Shown: piece by piece, positions 17,005 through 25,446 of the stretch
Layout of the letters: each line of letters begins with the position of its first letter
Position numbering within the stretch: the first letter of the stretch is position 1
Source of the DNA: Lysobacter sp.
GTDB taxonomy: Bacteria; Pseudomonadota; Gammaproteobacteria; Xanthomonadales; Xanthomonadaceae
DNA length: 64,000 nucleotides
Direction of reading: 5' to 3'
Assembly (NCBI GenBank): GCA_019634715.1
Contig: JAHCAU010000013.1
Span: 62,001-126,000 of the forward strand
The notes under the pieces: generated by a model
What the model was told of the DNA's origin: nothing
The model's database searches: none
What the model saw: only the letters and a program-made list of their open reading frames with translations
Made by a program: the position numbers and the translations under genes

Positions 17005-19218
17005 GTGCTGCTTCCCGCGGAACTGCAAGTCATCGCCCCGCTCGCGCTGGCGGCCGTACTCGGCCTGGTGCTGCTGATCGTCTGGACGCGGCGCGTGCGC
17101 GCCGAGAAGCACCACGTCAACCAGCTCCGCGAGCGCGAGGAACGCCTCAAGCTCGCCCTGTGGGCCTCCTCGGAACAGTACTGGGACTACGACCTGCGCA
17201 CCGGCCACATGCACCGGATGTGGGTCGATACCCGCAGCGTCGCGCCGGAGTTGCGCGTCCTGACGATGACCGAGAGCGACCATCGCATCCACCCCGACGA
17301 CCGCAACCTGGTCGAGGACCGCATGCGCCGCCACCTGCGCGGCGAGAACGAGATCTTCCTGTCCGAACACCGCGTGCTCGATTCCCACGGCGAGTGGCTG
17401 TGGGTCCGCGCCCGCGGCCGCGTGGTCGAGACCGGGCCGGACGGCCGCGCGCGGCGCATCGCCGGCACCGCGCGCGACGTCACCCGCATCCGCCAGGCCG
17501 AGCGCGAGCGGCGCATCGCCATCGCCGTGCTGCACAGCATGAACGAAGCGGTGGCGGTGCTCGATCGCGACTTCAACTTCGTCTCGATCAATCCCGCCTT
17601 CACCCGCACCACCGGCTACACCGAGCGCGAAGTGCTGGGCCACGGCGCCAACCTGCTCGACAGCGCCCGCCACGACGTCGTCTTCTACAACAAGGTGCGC
17701 CTGAAGCTGGCGAACGAGGGCCACTGGACGGGCGAGATGTGGCAGCGCCGCAAGAACGGCCAGGAATTCCTCTGCCAGGTCGAGTCGAACGCGACCGAGG
17801 GCATCACCGGCGAGCAGCGCCTGTACGTCGTCGTGATCACCGACATCACCCAGCAGAAGCGCGCCGAGCAGGAACTGCGCTACCTCGCCAACTTCGACAC
17901 CCTCACCAACCTGCCCAACCGCGCGATGCTCTCGGAGCGGCTGTCGCGCGCGATCGTGCGCGCGCGCCGGCAGAACCACCACATCGCCGTGCTGTTCCTC
18001 GACCTGGACCGGTTCAAGGACATCAACGATTCGCTCGGCCACACCGCCGGCGACCGCATCCTGCGCGCCACCGCGATGCGCCTGCAGGACACCGTGGGCG
18101 AACAGCAGACCGTCGCGCGCCTCGGCGGCGACGAGTTCACCGTCGTCCTGGAGAACCTCGCCGACGCTTCGCAGGCCGACCACGTCGCCCGCGAGATCAT
18201 CATGGCCTTCGAGGCGCCGCTGGTGCTCGACGACCGCCAGGAAGTGGTCATTTCCCCTTCCATCGGCATCAGCCTCTATCCCGACCACGGCCAGGTGCCG
18301 ACCGAACTGCTCAAGCAGGCCGACACCGCGATGTACCAGGCCAAGGCCGCCGGCCGCCGCACCTTCGTCCGCTACGACGACAGCATGGACGTGGCCAACC
18401 GCCGCCGCGCCCAGCTGTCGGGTGCGCTGCACAAGGTGCTGGACCGCGGCGAACTGCGCCTGGTGTTCCAGCCGCGCCTGTCGCTGGCGGCGCAGCGCAT
18501 CACCGGCGTGGAAGCGCTGCTGCGCTGGACCAGCGAGGAATACGGCGACATCCCGCCGAACCAGTTCATCCCGCTGGCCGAGGAAAGCGGCCTGATCCTG
18601 GGCATCGGCGAATGGGTGCTGCGCGAGGCCTGCCGCACCCTGCGCCAGTGGCACGACGCCGGCATGACCTCGCTCAATGTCGCGGTGAACGTGTCGGTGC
18701 TGCAGTTGCTGCGGGGCGATTTCTCCGAGATCGTGCGCAGCGTGCTGGCCGATACCGGCGTGCCGCCACAGGCGCTGGAGCTGGAAGTCACCGAAAGCGT
18801 GCTGATGGCCAACGCCGAGCAGGCCGCGGCCAAGCTGCAGGCCCTGCGCGAGATGGGGGTGTCGCTGGCGATCGACGATTTCGGCACCGGCTACTCCTCG
18901 CTGGCCTACCTCAAGCGCCTGCCGATCACCACGCTGAAGATCGACAAGACCTTCATCACCGACCTGAACCGCGACCCGGACGACACCGCCATCACCACCA
19001 CGGTCATCACCATGGCCCACTCGCTGGGCCTGACCGTGGTCGCCGAAGGCGTGGAGACCGAGACGCAGATGCGCTTCCTCGACCACTTCCGCTGCGACGA
19101 GATCCAGGGTCACTGGCTGTCGCGCCCGGCCCCGCCGGCCGAATGCCTGGCGTTCATCCGGGCCTGGGTGCCGGGTGTCTCCACGGGCACCGAAGACGAC
19201 GCGGCCGGGCGCGCTTGA
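17005..19218 (+). CDS. PAS–GGDEF–EAL protein (cyclic-di-GMP synthase/phosphodiesterase)
   Basis: A 737-residue inner-membrane-linked regulator of c-di-GMP. One transmembrane helix lies at residues ~8–28. Two PAS-type sensor segments follow (about 45–165 and 175–290; the second contains NPAFTRTTGYTEREVLG). The GGDEF domain has an intact LGGDEF at 374–378 and DLDRFKDINDSLGH. The EAL domain has an intact EAL at 503–505 plus ELEVTES, DDFGTGYSSLAYLKRLP, LKIDKTF and VVAEGVET. Both activities therefore appear possible, and the net direction cannot be told from sequence. Start is GTG 17005 after CCGAGGC; it gives the membrane helix at the very N-terminus. It sits between the divergent ygfB and the zapA block, an insertion relative to the E. 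coli order. Confidence 0.93.
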   Translation: MLLPAELQVIAPLALAAVLGLVLLIVWTRRVRAEKHHVNQLREREERLKLALWASSEQYWDYDLRTGHMHRMWVDTRSVAPELRVLTMTESDHRIHPDDRNLVEDRMRRHLRGENEIFLSEHRVLDSHGEWLWVRARGRVVETGPDGRARRIAGTARDVTRIRQAERERRIAIAVLHSMNEAVAVLDRDFNFVSINPAFTRTTGYTEREVLGHGANLLDSARHDVVFYNKVRLKLANEGHWTGEMWQRRKNGQEFLCQVESNATEGITGEQRLYVVVITDITQQKRAEQELRYLANFDTLTNLPNRAMLSERLSRAIVRARRQNHHIAVLFLDLDRFKDINDSLGHTAGDRILRATAMRLQDTVGEQQTVARLGGDEFTVVLENLADASQADHVAREIIMAFEAPLVLDDRQEVVISPSIGISLYPDHGQVPTELLKQADTAMYQAKAAGRRTFVRYDDSMDVANRRRAQLSGALHKVLDRGELRLVFQPRLSLAAQRITGVEALLRWTSEEYGDIPPNQFIPLAEESGLILGIGEWVLREACRTLRQWHDAGMTSLNVAVNVSVLQLLRGDFSEIVRSVLADTGVPPQALELEVTESVLMANAEQAAAKLQALREMGVSLAIDDFGTGYSSLAYLKRLPITTLKIDKTFITDLNRDPDDTAITTTVITMAHSLGLTVVAEGVETETQMRFLDHFRCDEIQGHWLSRPAPPAECLAFIRAWVPGVSTGTEDDAAGRA

Positions 19219-19249
19219 CCCCCGGCGGGCGGCTGCCTATCGTGCCCCC

Positions 19250-19474
19250 ATGGAAACCGGTCCCGACATGATCGCCGAACTGCGCGCCCTGGCCGCCAAG
19301 GTCGAGACCCTGGCCCAGCGCGTCCAGCGCCTCGCCGAGGAAAACCGCAGCCTGCGCCTGCAGCAGGAGCAGCTGGCGAACGACCGGTCGCAGCTGCTGG
19401 CGAAGAACGAGCAGGCCCGCTCCCGCGTCGAAGCGATGATCGCGCGCCTGAAGTCCCTCGAACAGCACACCTGA
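19250..19474 (+). CDS. Small coiled-coil protein (TIGR02449/ZapB-like)
   Basis: A 74-residue protein that is almost entirely one coiled coil (heptads from ~8 to 70, e.g. LAAKVETLAQRVQRLAEENR). It has the size and position of the TIGR02449 family found immediately upstream of zapA in gammaproteobacteria. Its layout resembles ZapB, which bridges ZapA-bound FtsZ, but that role is inferred from position and coiled-coil character. ATG 19250 is the only ATG giving the family length. The next gene, zapA, starts 10 bases after its stop, so they form an operon. Confidence 0.85.
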   Translation: METGPDMIAELRALAAKVETLAQRVQRLAEENRSLRLQQEQLANDRSQLLAKNEQARSRVEAMIARLKSLEQHT

Positions 19475-19484
19475 GCCCGTCTCC

Positions 19485-19772
19485 ATGAGCGAAGCGGTCA
19501 ACATCCGCATTCTCGACCGCGAATACACCGTCGGCGTCGATCCCGAACAGCGCGAGAGCCTGCTGGCCGCAGCGCGCATGCTCGAGAACAAGATGCGCGA
19601 AGTGCGCGGCAGCAACCGCATGGCCGCGGTCGATCGTGTCGCCGTGCTCGCCGCGCTGAACTTGGCGCACGAACTGGAAATGATGCGCAACGAGCAATCG
19701 GCCCGCGAACGCGAGATCGTGCGCACGCTCGCCGACATGAACCGCAAGCTCGACGCGCTCGGCGCGGAATAG
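19485..19772 (+). CDS. zapA: Cell division protein ZapA
   Basis: Binds and cross-links FtsZ filaments at mid-cell. The 95 residues match the family. The N-terminal beta hairpin VNIRILDREYTVGVDPEQR and the following AARMLENKMREVR helix are typical. The C-terminal helix (ALNLAHELEMMRNEQSARER…) is the dimer/tetramer coiled coil. It follows the small coiled-coil gene by 10 bases and is followed by the 6S RNA gene, the order conserved from E. coli. Confidence 0.93.
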   Translation: MSEAVNIRILDREYTVGVDPEQRESLLAAARMLENKMREVRGSNRMAAVDRVAVLAALNLAHELEMMRNEQSAREREIVRTLADMNRKLDALGAE

Positions 19773-19858
19773 GTCGCATTTCGTCGCGATTTCGCAGGGT
19801 TCCATGCGTGGAACACGCCTTCGCGCTTTCCTGCTGAACGCAACACGATCAGCGGCGC

Positions 19859-19886
19859 TTGCGCTTCGTCTTCGTCGATCTATACT
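19859..19886 (+). promoter_or_regulatory. Sigma-70-type promoter of 6S RNA
   Basis: A −35-like TTGCGC (19859–19864) and a −10 TATACT (19881–19886) are separated by 16 bases. This places initiation near 19892–19895, exactly where the closing stem of the 6S RNA begins. Confidence 0.7.
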
Positions 19887-19892
19887 GCACCG

Positions 19893-20082
19893 GCGTCCTC
19901 TGCCGTGTATCGACGGCGCGCGCAAAACATTCGCCTTGGCCCTTAAATACGACCACGGGGGCGCAACGGAATCCGGGTGTGCATGTCCGCCTCGCAGCGG
20001 GAAGCCCGATGGAAGCCAAGCGTCCCCACTTGAACCCCGGGTTCAAGGTCGTTTTCGCGAGCATCGGCATGGCGGAGGATGC
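19893..20082 (+). ncRNA. ssrS: 6S RNA
   Basis: 6S RNA mimics an open promoter and sequesters the sigma-70 holoenzyme in stationary phase. Position between zapA and ygfA is the conserved ssrS site. The ends pair to close the long hairpin: CCTCTGCCGTG near 19897 with CATGGCGGAGG near 20069–20079 (with G·U pairs). The 3' half contains CACTTGAACCCCGGGTTCAA, matching the diagnostic CTTGAACC…GGGTTCAAGG hairpin of known 6S RNAs. No open frame in the interval has supporting features. The ends are estimated to within about 5 bases. A short RNA product (pRNA) would be copied from the central bubble. Confidence 0.9.
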
Positions 20083-20121
20083 ATTTCTTCCCGCGACGCG
20101 CGGTTCGCCGCGTGTCGCCCG

Positions 20122-20153
20122 AAACCCGCGCCTTGGCGCGGGTTTTGTCTTTG
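20122..20153 (+). terminator. Terminator 1 downstream of 6S RNA
   Basis: Hairpin AAACCCGCGC … GCGCGGGTTT with a short CTTG loop, followed by TGTCTTT. The first of two near-identical hairpins in tandem. Confidence 0.8.
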
Positions 20154-20156
20154 TGT

Positions 20157-20186
20157 CCCGCGCCTTGGCGCGGGTTTTGTCTTTTC
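20157..20186 (+). terminator. Terminator 2 downstream of 6S RNA (duplicate of the first)
   Basis: CCCGCGCCTTGGCGCGGG followed by TTTTGTCTTTT, repeating the loop, stem and tail of the preceding terminator. The duplicated unit is about 30 bases, which suggests a local tandem duplication giving a double stop. Confidence 0.8.
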
Positions 20187-20200
20187 GGTCTCCTGCTTTT

Positions 20201-20278
20201 GTAGGAGGGCCTTCAGGCCCGAGCTCTTCATGGATCTTTGCCGATCATTCAAAAGCTCGGGCCTGAAGGCCCTCCTAC
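20201..20278. repeat. REP-like inverted doublet, family A (copy 3)
   Basis: Two 25-bp inverted arms identical to those at 10390, with a 28-base spacer. Lies between the 6S RNA terminators and ygfA. Confidence 0.9.
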
Positions 20279-20367
20279 AAAAGCTGGGCTGGCCTGATGA
20301 CCCATCGTGTTTTGGAATCGATGTCGCGGATGACGCACAATGCGCGTCCTGTCCCCCGCACCACGCC

Positions 20368-20967
20368 ATGACCTCCAGCCTCGCCACCGACCAGCGCCGG
20401 ACCCTGCGCCCGCTGCTGCGCGAACGCCGCCGGCAACTGCCCGCCGCCGCGCGCATCGCCGCTGCCGAAGCCCTGTCCGCACGCCTGCTGGCGCTGCCCT
20501 TCGCGCCGCAGGCCGGGCACGTCGCCGGCTACTGGGCCAGCGACGGCGAGATCGCCCTGCACGTCTGGCAATTGCGCCTGCCGCCGGCCGTGAGCTACTG
20601 CCTGCCGGTGCTGCATGACGACGGCCAGTTGTGCTTCGCGCCCTGGCGCGCGGGCGAACCGCTGGTGACCAACCGCTACGGCATCCCCGAACCCGAGACC
20701 GCCGAATTGCTGCCCGCCGAGGCCATGGCCCTGATCGTGGCCCCGCTCGTCGGTTTCGACGACCACGGCCAGCGGCTGGGCATGGGCGGCGGCTGGTACG
20801 ATCGCAGCCTCGCCTTCCGCCGCGACACCGCCGCGCCGCCATGGCTGGTCGGCGCCGGTTTCGCCCTGCAGCGCACCGAGCCCCTAATCGCCGAGCCGTG
20901 GGATGTCGCGCTCGATGCGGTCTGCACCGAGGCCGGAACCCATCTCTTCGCACCGAACGTCGCATGA
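20368..20967 (+). CDS. ygfA: 5-formyltetrahydrofolate cyclo-ligase
   Basis: Converts 5-formyl-THF and ATP to 5,10-methenyl-THF, recycling a folate storage form. The 199 residues fit the family. Signature segments are an N-terminal LRPLLRERRRQLP, a central GIPEP, VAPLVGFDDHGQRLG and the GMGGGWYDRSL nucleotide-binding motif. ATG 20368 follows a GC-rich leader without a strong ribosome site. Its stop overlaps the EVE gene start (ATGA), so the two are translationally coupled. Placement downstream of ssrS is conserved; in E. coli the two are co-transcribed. Confidence 0.93.
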   Translation: MTSSLATDQRRTLRPLLRERRRQLPAAARIAAAEALSARLLALPFAPQAGHVAGYWASDGEIALHVWQLRLPPAVSYCLPVLHDDGQLCFAPWRAGEPLVTNRYGIPEPETAELLPAEAMALIVAPLVGFDDHGQRLGMGGGWYDRSLAFRRDTAAPPWLVGAGFALQRTEPLIAEPWDVALDAVCTEAGTHLFAPNVA

Positions 20968-21431
20968 GCACTCGCAAACGCCATTGGCTGATGAAGTCGG
21001 AACCCGACGACTTCTCGATCGACGACCTCGCCCGCGTCCAGGTCGAACCCTGGACCGGCGTGCGCAACTACCAGGCACGCAATTTCATGCGCAGCATGCA
21101 GGTCGGCGACGGGGTGCTGTTCTATCACTCCAACGCCCCCGTGCCCGGCATCTACGGCATCGCCGAAGTCGCCACCACCGCCTACCCCGACCCGAGCCAG
21201 TTCGACCGCAAGTCGAAGTACTTCGACGAAAAGGCCACGCGCGAACAACCGCGCTGGGACCTGGTCGACGTACGCTACGTGCGCACGCTCAAGCGCCCGA
21301 TCTCCCTCGACGACATCCGCGCCGAAGCCGACGCGCTGGGCGAGGACTTCGCGCTGATCCGCAAGGGCAACCGCCTGTCCGTGCTGCCGGTCACCGCCGC
21401 GCAGTGGAAGACCCTTCTTTCCCTCGAATGA
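20964..21431 (+). CDS. EVE domain-containing protein
   Basis: A 155-residue single-domain EVE (PUA-like/YTH-related) protein. These fold into a small beta barrel that can bind modified bases in DNA or RNA. Family features are the opening HWLMKSEPDDFSIDDL, WTGVRNYQARNFMRSMQVGD, VLFYHSN and the middle GIYGIAEV. It is coupled to ygfA by a 4-base overlap and followed 8 bases later by rpiA. In this size class it is usually a housekeeping protein rather than a restriction enzyme subunit. Ligand unknown. Confidence 0.9.
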   Translation: MSTRKRHWLMKSEPDDFSIDDLARVQVEPWTGVRNYQARNFMRSMQVGDGVLFYHSNAPVPGIYGIAEVATTAYPDPSQFDRKSKYFDEKATREQPRWDLVDVRYVRTLKRPISLDDIRAEADALGEDFALIRKGNRLSVLPVTAAQWKTLLSLE

Positions 21432-21438
21432 TCCTCCC

Positions 21439-22086
21439 ATGTCCGAAATGAAACGCCTGGCCGCGGAAAAGGCCCTCGAATACGTCGAAGACGGCATGAT
21501 CGTCGGCGTCGGCACCGGTTCCACGGTGGCCTACTTCATCGACGGTCTCGCCCGCATCAAGGACCGCATCAAGGCCGCCGTGTCCAGCTCCGAGCAGAGC
21601 ACCGAACGCCTGCGCGCGCACGGCATCGAGGTGCAGGACCTCAATGCCACCGGCCCGCTGTCGCTGTACGTGGACGGTGCCGACGAGTGCGACGGCCATC
21701 GGCGCCTGATCAAGGGCGGTGGCGCCGCGCTGACCCGCGAGAAAATCATCGCCGAGGCCAGCAAGACCTTCGTCTGCATCGTCGACCCGAGCAAGCAGGT
21801 CGGCATCCTCGGCCGCTTCCCGCTGCCGGTGGAAGTCATCCCGATGGCGCGCAGCCTCGTCGCCCGCGAGATCGTCCGCATCACCGGCGGCCAGCCGGTC
21901 TGGCGAGACGGCGTGGTCACCGACAACGGCAACTGGATCCTCGACGTGCACGGCCTGGCGATCACCGACCCGGTCGGCATGGAGCGCGACCTGAACCAGA
22001 TCCCCGGCGTGGTCAGCGTCGGCCTGTTCGCGCGCCGCCCGGCCGATGTGGTGATCGTCGGCGGCGAACCGCCGGTGGTGCTGTAA
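21439..22086 (+). CDS. rpiA: Ribose-5-phosphate isomerase A
   Basis: Interconverts ribose 5-phosphate and ribulose 5-phosphate in the non-oxidative pentose phosphate pathway. The 215 residues match RpiA. Visible motifs: VGVGTGSTVAYFIDGL (phosphate loop), YVDGADECD (catalytic Asp pair), LIKGGGAALTREKI with the catalytic Glu/Lys region, and a C-terminal PGVVSVGLFARRPADVVIVG. It starts 8 bases after the EVE gene and ends the operon; a family A repeat follows 17 bases later. Confidence 0.96.
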   Translation: MSEMKRLAAEKALEYVEDGMIVGVGTGSTVAYFIDGLARIKDRIKAAVSSSEQSTERLRAHGIEVQDLNATGPLSLYVDGADECDGHRRLIKGGGAALTREKIIAEASKTFVCIVDPSKQVGILGRFPLPVEVIPMARSLVAREIVRITGGQPVWRDGVVTDNGNWILDVHGLAITDPVGMERDLNQIPGVVSVGLFARRPADVVIVGGEPPVVL

Positions 22087-22103
22087 CCCGTTGATTCCCA
22101 TAT

Positions 22104-22180
22104 GTAGGAGGGCCTTCAGGCCCGAGCTTTTCGACGGATTCGTCCGCTCATCGAAAGCTCGGGCCTGAAGGCCCTCCTAC
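22104..22180. repeat. REP-like inverted doublet, family A (copy 4)
   Basis: Two 25-bp inverted arms identical to those at 10390, separated by 27 bases, starting 17 bases after the rpiA stop codon. Confidence 0.9.
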
Positions 22181-22257
22181 AAAAGCCGGGGTGACATAAT
22201 CCCCGTCAGGCCCGTTCCGGCGAGCGGGCCCGCCAGACCGATCCTCCGAACACCCGC

Positions 22258-23682
22258 ATGCCCGTTGGGGCGGACATGCCGCAGACCTGTCGTATTCCTG
22301 CGAGCCGCCCCGTGACCCTGCGCTGCCTCTTCGTCGACTTCAATTCGTATTTCGCCTCGGTCGAACAGGAAGACGACCCGCGCCTGCGCGGCCGCCCGGT
22401 CGGCGTGGTGCCGGTGATGGCCGAGAGTACCTGCTGCATCGCCGCCAGCATCGAGGCCAAGGCTTTCGGCGTGTCGACCGGCACACCGGTGTACGAGGCG
22501 CGCGAGAAATGCCCGGACATCGTGCTGATCCAGGCGCGTCCCGCGCGCTACGTCGAAGTGCATCACCAATTGATGGCCGCGATCGGCGACTGCATCCCGC
22601 ACGACACGCCCGGCTCGATCGACGAAGTGCCGTGCTGGCTGATCGGCCGCGAGCGCAGGCGCGAGAACGCCGAGGCCATCGCCCACAACATCAAGCAGAC
22701 CATCCGCGAGCGCGGCTTCGAGGCGATCAAGTGCTCGATCGGCATCGCGCCGAACCAGTTCCTCGCCAAGACCGCCTCCGATATGCGCAAGCCCGACGGA
22801 CTGACGGTGCTGGAGCTGTCCGACCTGCCGCACAAGCTGCACGAGCTGAAGCTGCGCGACTTCTGCGGCATCGGGCCGTCGATGGAAAAGCGCCTGTGGC
22901 GCGCCGGCATCCACACCGTCGAACAGCTGTGCAGCGCGACGCGCGACCACCTGCGCGCCGCCTGGGGCAGCGTCGAGGGCGACCGCTACTGGCTGCAGCT
23001 GCGCGGCCACCACCTGCCCCGCCGCGAAAGCCCGCGCGCCTCGGTCGGGCATTCGCACGTGCTCGGCCCGGAACTGCGCACCTATGCCGGCGCGCGTTCG
23101 GTGCTGTTCAAGCTGCTGGCGAAAGCGGCGATGCGCCTGCGCAACGAGGAATTCCTCGCAGGCGGCCTGGCGATCCGCATGCGCTTCGTCGGCATGGACA
23201 AGCGCTTCGAGCGCGACCTCAGCTTCGCCCCGCTCGACGACACGCCCACGTTCCTGAAACTGCTCGGCCACGAACTCGAAGCGCTGGAACGCGCCCTCGC
23301 CTCCGGCCGCTGGAACCCGAAACGCCACCCGCCGCTGTCGGTGTCGGTCACGCTGGTGAACCTGGAACCGCGCGGCAGCGTCACCGCCGACCTCATCCCC
23401 GAACGCCGCCGCAGCCAGGAGATGAGCGCCGTGCTCGACCAGGTCAACAAGCGCTACGGCAACAACGCCCTGTACTTCGGCGCGATGCAGAACGCCGTCT
23501 CGCAGCACGCCGCGCCCATGCGCATCGCCTTCGGCCAGATCCCCGAGACCGCGCTGGAAGACGAAGCCACCGAAAGCGCCGCGCACGAGCTGTGGCTCAA
23601 GCGCGAACGCCAGTTCAAGGTCATGGCCGAAACCGCGCACCGCGAGTCACGCGACAGGCGCAAACCGCAATCACGGACGTAG
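22258..23682 (+). CDS. Y-family DNA polymerase (UmuC/DinB-like)
   Basis: A 474-residue translesion polymerase-like protein. Catalytic carboxylates are intact: LFVDFNSYFASVEQ (first Asp) and GSIDEVPCW (Asp-Glu), plus KCSIGIAPNQFLAKTASDMRKPDG typical of the palm. The thumb-like DFCGIGPSMEKRLWRAGI holds a helix-hairpin-helix. The little-finger region ends near residue 370, and a C-terminal extension follows. It differs from classical DinB by VPC instead of YLD after the catalytic pair, so I avoid the dinB symbol. Several in-frame starts are possible (22258, 22276 or a GTG near 22312); conserved sequence begins at TLRCLFVDF. No clear LexA box was found. Stand-alone gene. Confidence 0.88.
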   Translation: MPVGADMPQTCRIPASRPVTLRCLFVDFNSYFASVEQEDDPRLRGRPVGVVPVMAESTCCIAASIEAKAFGVSTGTPVYEAREKCPDIVLIQARPARYVEVHHQLMAAIGDCIPHDTPGSIDEVPCWLIGRERRRENAEAIAHNIKQTIRERGFEAIKCSIGIAPNQFLAKTASDMRKPDGLTVLELSDLPHKLHELKLRDFCGIGPSMEKRLWRAGIHTVEQLCSATRDHLRAAWGSVEGDRYWLQLRGHHLPRRESPRASVGHSHVLGPELRTYAGARSVLFKLLAKAAMRLRNEEFLAGGLAIRMRFVGMDKRFERDLSFAPLDDTPTFLKLLGHELEALERALASGRWNPKRHPPLSVSVTLVNLEPRGSVTADLIPERRRSQEMSAVLDQVNKRYGNNALYFGAMQNAVSQHAAPMRIAFGQIPETALEDEATESAAHELWLKRERQFKVMAETAHRESRDRRKPQSRT

Positions 23683-23754
23683 GGTGGCGCTGAGCGCAGC
23701 GAAGCCCACCATCGCACCGCATCCGATCGCATTGCAGCCGGGCGAACCGGAGCC

Positions 23755-24252
23755 TTACGCCCCGAGCAACCTCGCCATCAGATGCGCATCCACATAGCGA
23801 CCATCGCGGAACGCGTAGCGCCTGCAGGTGCCTTCCACGACGAAGCCGTGCTTCCTGTAAAGCTCGACCGCCGCGTGATTCTCCGTGTAGACCTCCAACT
23901 CGATGCGCGACACGTTCATCCATTGCTCGCAGACATCGATCGCCGCCGCGACCAGCGCGGAACCGACACCACGCCCCCGCGCGGACGCTTTCACGCCCAT
24001 GCCGAACGTCGCCGCATGACGCCGACGCGGCGACTGGAAGACCTCAAGCCCCAATTGGCCCACCAGTTCGCTGCCCTGGACCGCCACCAGGCAGACCGCG
24101 CCGGGATGCGTGCACGCCAGCTTCTTCTCCCACGCCGCCACCGGCTGGAACGGGAGCTGCAGCGTATCCGCATACGCATGCTCCGATGCGTACAAGGCAT
24201 GGACCTCGGGGATATCGCCGGGTTCGAGATGTCGGATGGTGATCGGGTGCAT
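23755..24252 (-). CDS. GNAT family N-acetyltransferase
   Basis: A 165-residue GCN5-related acetyltransferase. The acetyl-CoA pyrophosphate loop is ASARGRGVGSALVAAA, preceded by the FGMGVK strand and followed by ELEVYTENHAAVELYRKHGF, the usual C-terminal motif of RimI/phosphinothricin-type enzymes. The N-terminus, ITIRHLEPGDIPEVHALY, is typical. I take ATG 24252; a TTG at 24288 would add 12 non-conserved residues. It starts an accessory stretch of small, mostly minus-strand genes. The acceptor substrate cannot be inferred. Confidence 0.88.
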   Translation of the reverse strand: MHPITIRHLEPGDIPEVHALYASEHAYADTLQLPFQPVAAWEKKLACTHPGAVCLVAVQGSELVGQLGLEVFQSPRRRHAATFGMGVKASARGRGVGSALVAAAIDVCEQWMNVSRIELEVYTENHAAVELYRKHGFVVEGTCRRYAFRDGRYVDAHLMARLLGA

Positions 24253-24375
24253 GGTCTTGATGTGCCCTGATGGTTCCACTGACGACAAGGCGTCGGGATG
24301 GTGGTTGCGATCACGAGGTGCGGAGCGAGCGTAGCAGGACCGGTTCGAGCCCGAGGGGCGAGCGATCGCCCGGCA

Positions 24376-24690
24376 TCACCGGAGCGCACCGACAGCCTGG
24401 ACGAAGATCCATGCAAGCACGGGATACGCAAGGATGGCCGCCGCCGACAACGCCCGCGATCTGTTTCGATTGCGCAGCAGTGCGAGCATGGCGAGGCAGG
24501 ACATGGCGTACATGATGGCCGCGATGAAATAGGCCTCGGGTGCCGGAACGAAGACGGGTGTGCCGCCACGGCGAGGAGACGTCTCAAAGCCCGAATAGGC
24601 AACGACGAGCGTGCCACCGAGAAGACCAAGCACAAACATCGCCGCGATCGAGACGCGCGCAGGCAGGTTCAATTCTGGCGCATGTGGCAC
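24376..24690 (-). CDS. Small three-helix membrane protein
   Basis: A 104-residue protein with three predicted transmembrane helices: SIAAMFVLGLLGGTLVVAY, AYFIAAIMYAMSCLAMLALL and SAAAILAYPVLAWIFVQAV. The frame extends upstream to 24759, but GTG 24690 is preceded at 7 bases by a GGGGAG ribosome site and directly opens the homogeneous part. No family recognised. It lies 123 bases downstream... that is, at higher coordinates than the GNAT gene and in the same direction, so co-transcription is possible. Confidence 0.55.
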   Translation of the reverse strand: MPHAPELNLPARVSIAAMFVLGLLGGTLVVAYSGFETSPRRGGTPVFVPAPEAYFIAAIMYAMSCLAMLALLRNRNRSRALSAAAILAYPVLAWIFVQAVGALR

Positions 24691-24935
24691 GAGGCATCTC
24701 CCCTGAGTCAGACCGCTCCGCCGGCTTCGGCCTGGATGCTGAAATGCCCCCCCGTCCACCCGAGTCCGCGAGCATGGATGCTACTACCGTCGCGGCCGAT
24801 CCCGCAAAGCATCCCCTCGCGCGAGAAATCATGCAGGCAATGCCGACCAGAAACGCGCACCGCGAAGGGCGCGACAAACGCAAACCGCAAGACCGGCATG
24901 ACCGGGGTCAGCGCAGCGAACCCCGCCGCTTGCCA

Positions 24936-25370
24936 TCAGGCTTCAGCGTAGGCCTCAAGCATGCGCGCCTCATCGCCCTGCGCCGCGATATGCAACAACA
25001 CGACTCGCGGCAATTCCACCACGGGATGCCTCGTATGCCGCTTGCAGAAATCGAACACATCGCCCAGCGTCTGGTCGTTGTGCCACGTGGTGTAGACGAA
25101 TCGATCGTCCGGAACGTCCTCGAAATCGAAGGCTTCGAGATTCGCGATATCCACCGAATCGTCCCAGGTCGTGCAGTCATGGCCCCAGGCCATCATGTAG
25201 AGGCAGCCCGTCTGCACCAGCCAGTCGCTGACCTTCCATTGCCAATCGGCGCGGACCTGCGCCTCGATGATCACCACGGCGCGATATGGCGACAGGTGCC
25301 CGATGTCGGGCAGCGGCGCGCCGGGTGGGAGATGGAGGTAGAAGAGATGATCGGTCACGCGGTACGACAC
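24936..25370 (-). CDS. Conserved-looking cytosolic protein of unknown function
   Basis: A 144-residue soluble protein rich in Asp, Trp and His, without signal or membrane segments. Clear alternating hydrophobic strands (YRAVVIIEAQV, RVVLLHIAAQG) and DDRFVYTTWHNDQTLGDVFDF suggest a compact alpha/beta fold. I do not recognise the family. GTG start at 25370 with GGAAGA upstream. It lies in the accessory cluster between a membrane protein and a GFA-family gene, all on the minus strand. Coding bias matches neighbouring genes. Confidence 0.6.
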   Translation of the reverse strand: MSYRVTDHLFYLHLPPGAPLPDIGHLSPYRAVVIIEAQVRADWQWKVSDWLVQTGCLYMMAWGHDCTTWDDSVDIANLEAFDFEDVPDDRFVYTTWHNDQTLGDVFDFCKRHTRHPVVELPRVVLLHIAAQGDEARMLEAYAEA

Positions 25371-25446
25371 GTGTCTTCCGATGGACGCTGCACCGCAGAA
25401 CGTGGGACGCCCAAGAGCAGAAAGCGAAGGCGCGTCGAACGACGGA

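Noticed and set aside
19790..20110. Small open frames in the zapA–ygfA interval
   Set aside because: The interval has 6S RNA structure and promoter; the frames lack ribosome sites and run across the repeat.
20964..21431. EVE protein as part of a modification-dependent restriction system
   Set aside because: No endonuclease is adjacent; it is embedded in a housekeeping operon with ygfA and rpiA.
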